A stretch of 6,905 nucleotides of DNA from positions 1-6,905 of the forward strand of contig CAMZDH010000032.1 in assembly GCA_947305345.1 (NCBI GenBank), written 5' to 3'. This stretch comes from an uncultured Lachnospiraceae bacterium (lineage in GTDB: Bacteria; Bacillota; Clostridia; Lachnospirales; Lachnospiraceae). Positions 5,769 through 6,905 of this stretch are shown here, one piece after another; position 1 is the first letter of the stretch; each line of letters opens with the position of its first letter. The notes below the pieces were generated by a model that searched no databases, had not been told where the DNA came from, and saw only the letters and a list, made by a program, of their open reading frames with translations. The position numbers and the translations under genes were made by a program.

Positions 5769-6905
5769 ATGACGAGACCGCTTGAAGGCGTTCGCGTGCT
5801 GGATCTTTCCACCTTTGTCGCCGCGCCCTGTGCGGGGCGGATCCTCGCGGATTTCGGCGCGGAAGTCATTAAGGTGGAAAAGCCGGACGGCGACAACTGG
5901 CGCGCGTCCGGCGTGGCCTATGCTCCGCAAATCTTCAACCGGAAGACGGAAAATCCGGTTTTCGACATTTACAACACCGGCAAGAAGTTCGTCTCCATCA
6001 ATTTGAAGACGCCCGAAGGCCTTAAGGTCTTCCATCGGCTTCTTGCCGGTGCGGACGTCCTGTTGACGAACACCCGCACCAAGGCGCTGAAGAAGCTCGG
6101 ACTGGCCTATGAAGATTTAAAAGACCGGTATCCGCAACTGATCTACGCGCAGATCACGGGCTTCGGTTCCAAGGGACCGGAGGCTGACGATCCCGCATTC
6201 GACACGACGTCCTTCTGGGCGCGGAGCGGGTTCCTCCGGGATCAGTCGTACGTGTCGGAGGACGGTGAATTCCATCCGGTCATGCCGCCCAATTCCGTCG
6301 GTGACACCATGACGGGGTTCGTACTCGACATGGAGATCCTCGCGGCGCTCTATCAGCGCCGGGAGACCGGCAGGGGCCAGTTCGTCGAATCCGGCCTTTA
6401 CCACACCGGCATTTTCGCGTTCGGCACGATGGAGATCATCTCCCAGCGCCCGGACGGACGGCATTACCCGATGAAGCGCGAGGATCATTCGATCCTGTCC
6501 GGCCATTACAAATGCAGCGACGGAGAATACATCTATCTCGGCCACAGCATCATCTATAAGTCGCTTCCGGATTTTGCGCGGATCATCGGCCTCCCCGACC
6601 TGTTCGAGCGGCCGGAGTTCGCCACCTCCGAAGCGCGCAGGACCAACCGGAAAGCGCTCTACGACGTCGTCGCCGCGCAGTTCATTCAGCAACCCGTGGA
6701 CTGGTGGATCGCGCACGCCCGGGAGACCGCGGGGATGGTCTTCAACAAATGCGCTTCCTACGCGGACGTCGCAAACGACCCGCAGGCGATCGCCAACGGG
6801 TACGTTGAAACTGTTCATTATGAAACCGGACACTCCGGAACCGTTCCGCGAAGCCCGATCCACATGTCGGAACTTGAGGAACTTCACCAGCTGCCCTCTC
6901 CCGAC
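5769..6905 (+). CDS. Family III CoA-transferase (CaiB/BaiF family), copy 2 (C-terminus off the right edge)
   Basis: The first 379 codons of a paralogue of the preceding gene, from an ATG 13 bases after its stop. The AAGGAG (5754-5759) overlaps that stop, so translation is probably coupled. It is open to the last base. Judging by copy 1, roughly 30 residues are missing. The two proteins align without gaps to about residue 360 and are identical at well over half of positions by eye. Asp179 in SVGDT is retained, so the enzyme should be active. The segment from about 230 to 260 is the most divergent, which suggests a different acyl group. Nucleotide identity is patchy, with one exact 32-base stretch (4709-4740 and 5955-5986), consistent with an old tandem duplication rather than a recent one. 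Whether the two form a heteromer or act on separate substrates cannot be told. Confidence 0.9.
   Translation, partial: MTRPLEGVRVLDLSTFVAAPCAGRILADFGAEVIKVEKPDGDNWRASGVAYAPQIFNRKTENPVFDIYNTGKKFVSINLKTPEGLKVFHRLLAGADVLLTNTRTKALKKLGLAYEDLKDRYPQLIYAQITGFGSKGPEADDPAFDTTSFWARSGFLRDQSYVSEDGEFHPVMPPNSVGDTMTGFVLDMEILAALYQRRETGRGQFVESGLYHTGIFAFGTMEIISQRPDGRHYPMKREDHSILSGHYKCSDGEYIYLGHSIIYKSLPDFARIIGLPDLFERPEFATSEARRTNRKALYDVVAAQFIQQPVDWWIAHARETAGMVFNKCASYADVANDPQAIANGYVETVHYETGHSGTVPRSPIHMSELEELHQLPSPD

Noticed and set aside
4757..5896. A 379-codon open frame on the minus strand opposite the CoA-transferase genes.
   Set aside because: It is a shadow of GC-rich codon use on the plus strand. It spans two real genes, is rich in Arg, Val and Asp in the manner of antisense frames, and has no recognisable domain.
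4709..5986. An exact 32-base match between the two CoA-transferase genes (4709-4740 and 5955-5986), considered as a sign of recent duplication or gene conversion.
   Set aside because: Flanking sequence has many synonymous and amino-acid differences. The identical patch encodes a strongly conserved motif, so purifying selection on an old duplicate explains it.
6117..6887. A 256-codon minus-strand open frame opposite the second CoA-transferase.
   Set aside because: Same antisense artefact; the plus-strand frame is a clear CoA-transferase.
1..6905. Insertion sequences, CRISPR arrays, tRNA or rRNA genes.
   Set aside because: No transposase, terminal inverted repeats, regularly spaced repeats or cloverleaf-like sequences were seen; the window is nearly filled by metabolic genes.

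Overview
The window looks like part of an acyl-CoA metabolism cluster from an anaerobic bacterium, most likely a Clostridia-type Bacillota with fairly GC-rich genes. This assignment is inferred from strong AAGGAG ribosome binding sites before almost every gene, AT-rich intergenic regions with near-consensus sigma-70/sigma-A promoters, and two family III CoA-transferases that resemble FldA/HadA enzymes of amino-acid-fermenting clostridia. No species can be named from the sequence alone.

Layout. (1) Positions 1-685, minus strand: the N-terminal 228 residues of a 3-hydroxyacyl-CoA dehydrogenase that runs off the left edge. (2) Positions 686-1054: a 369-base divergent control region with two nearly mirror-image promoters, an operator-like inverted repeat between them, a 13-bp direct repeat, and a hairpin near the predicted 5' end of the minus transcript. 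(3) Positions 1055-2719, plus strand: a short-chain dehydrogenase (SDR1) and an enoyl-CoA hydratase/crotonase, ending in a probable intrinsic terminator. (4) Positions 2718-3575, minus strand: an AraC-family regulator with an N-terminal cupin-like sensor domain, convergent with the hydratase. (5) Positions 3576-3729: the second divergent region, with a regulator promoter and two hairpin-forming inverted repeats sharing the core GCATTGC. (6) Positions 3730-6905, plus strand: a second SDR (SDR2), a complete family III CoA-transferase, and a paralogous CoA-transferase cut by the right edge.

How the genes may work together (inference). The CoA-transferases would load a carboxylic acid with CoA taken from another acyl-CoA. 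The crotonase would hydrate an enoyl-CoA, or dehydrate its 3-hydroxyacyl-CoA. The classical dehydrogenase and the two SDRs would interconvert 3-hydroxyacyl- and 3-oxoacyl-CoA with NAD(H). The AraC-type protein is a natural candidate for sensing the substrate. No CoA ligase, thiolase, acyl-CoA dehydrogenase or 2-hydroxyacyl-CoA dehydratase lies inside the window, so the substrate and direction of the pathway cannot be fixed. The most notable points are SDR1, whose catalytic Asn position holds Asp, the pairing of tandem CoA-transferases that diverge in a likely substrate-facing segment, and the two elaborate divergent control regions.
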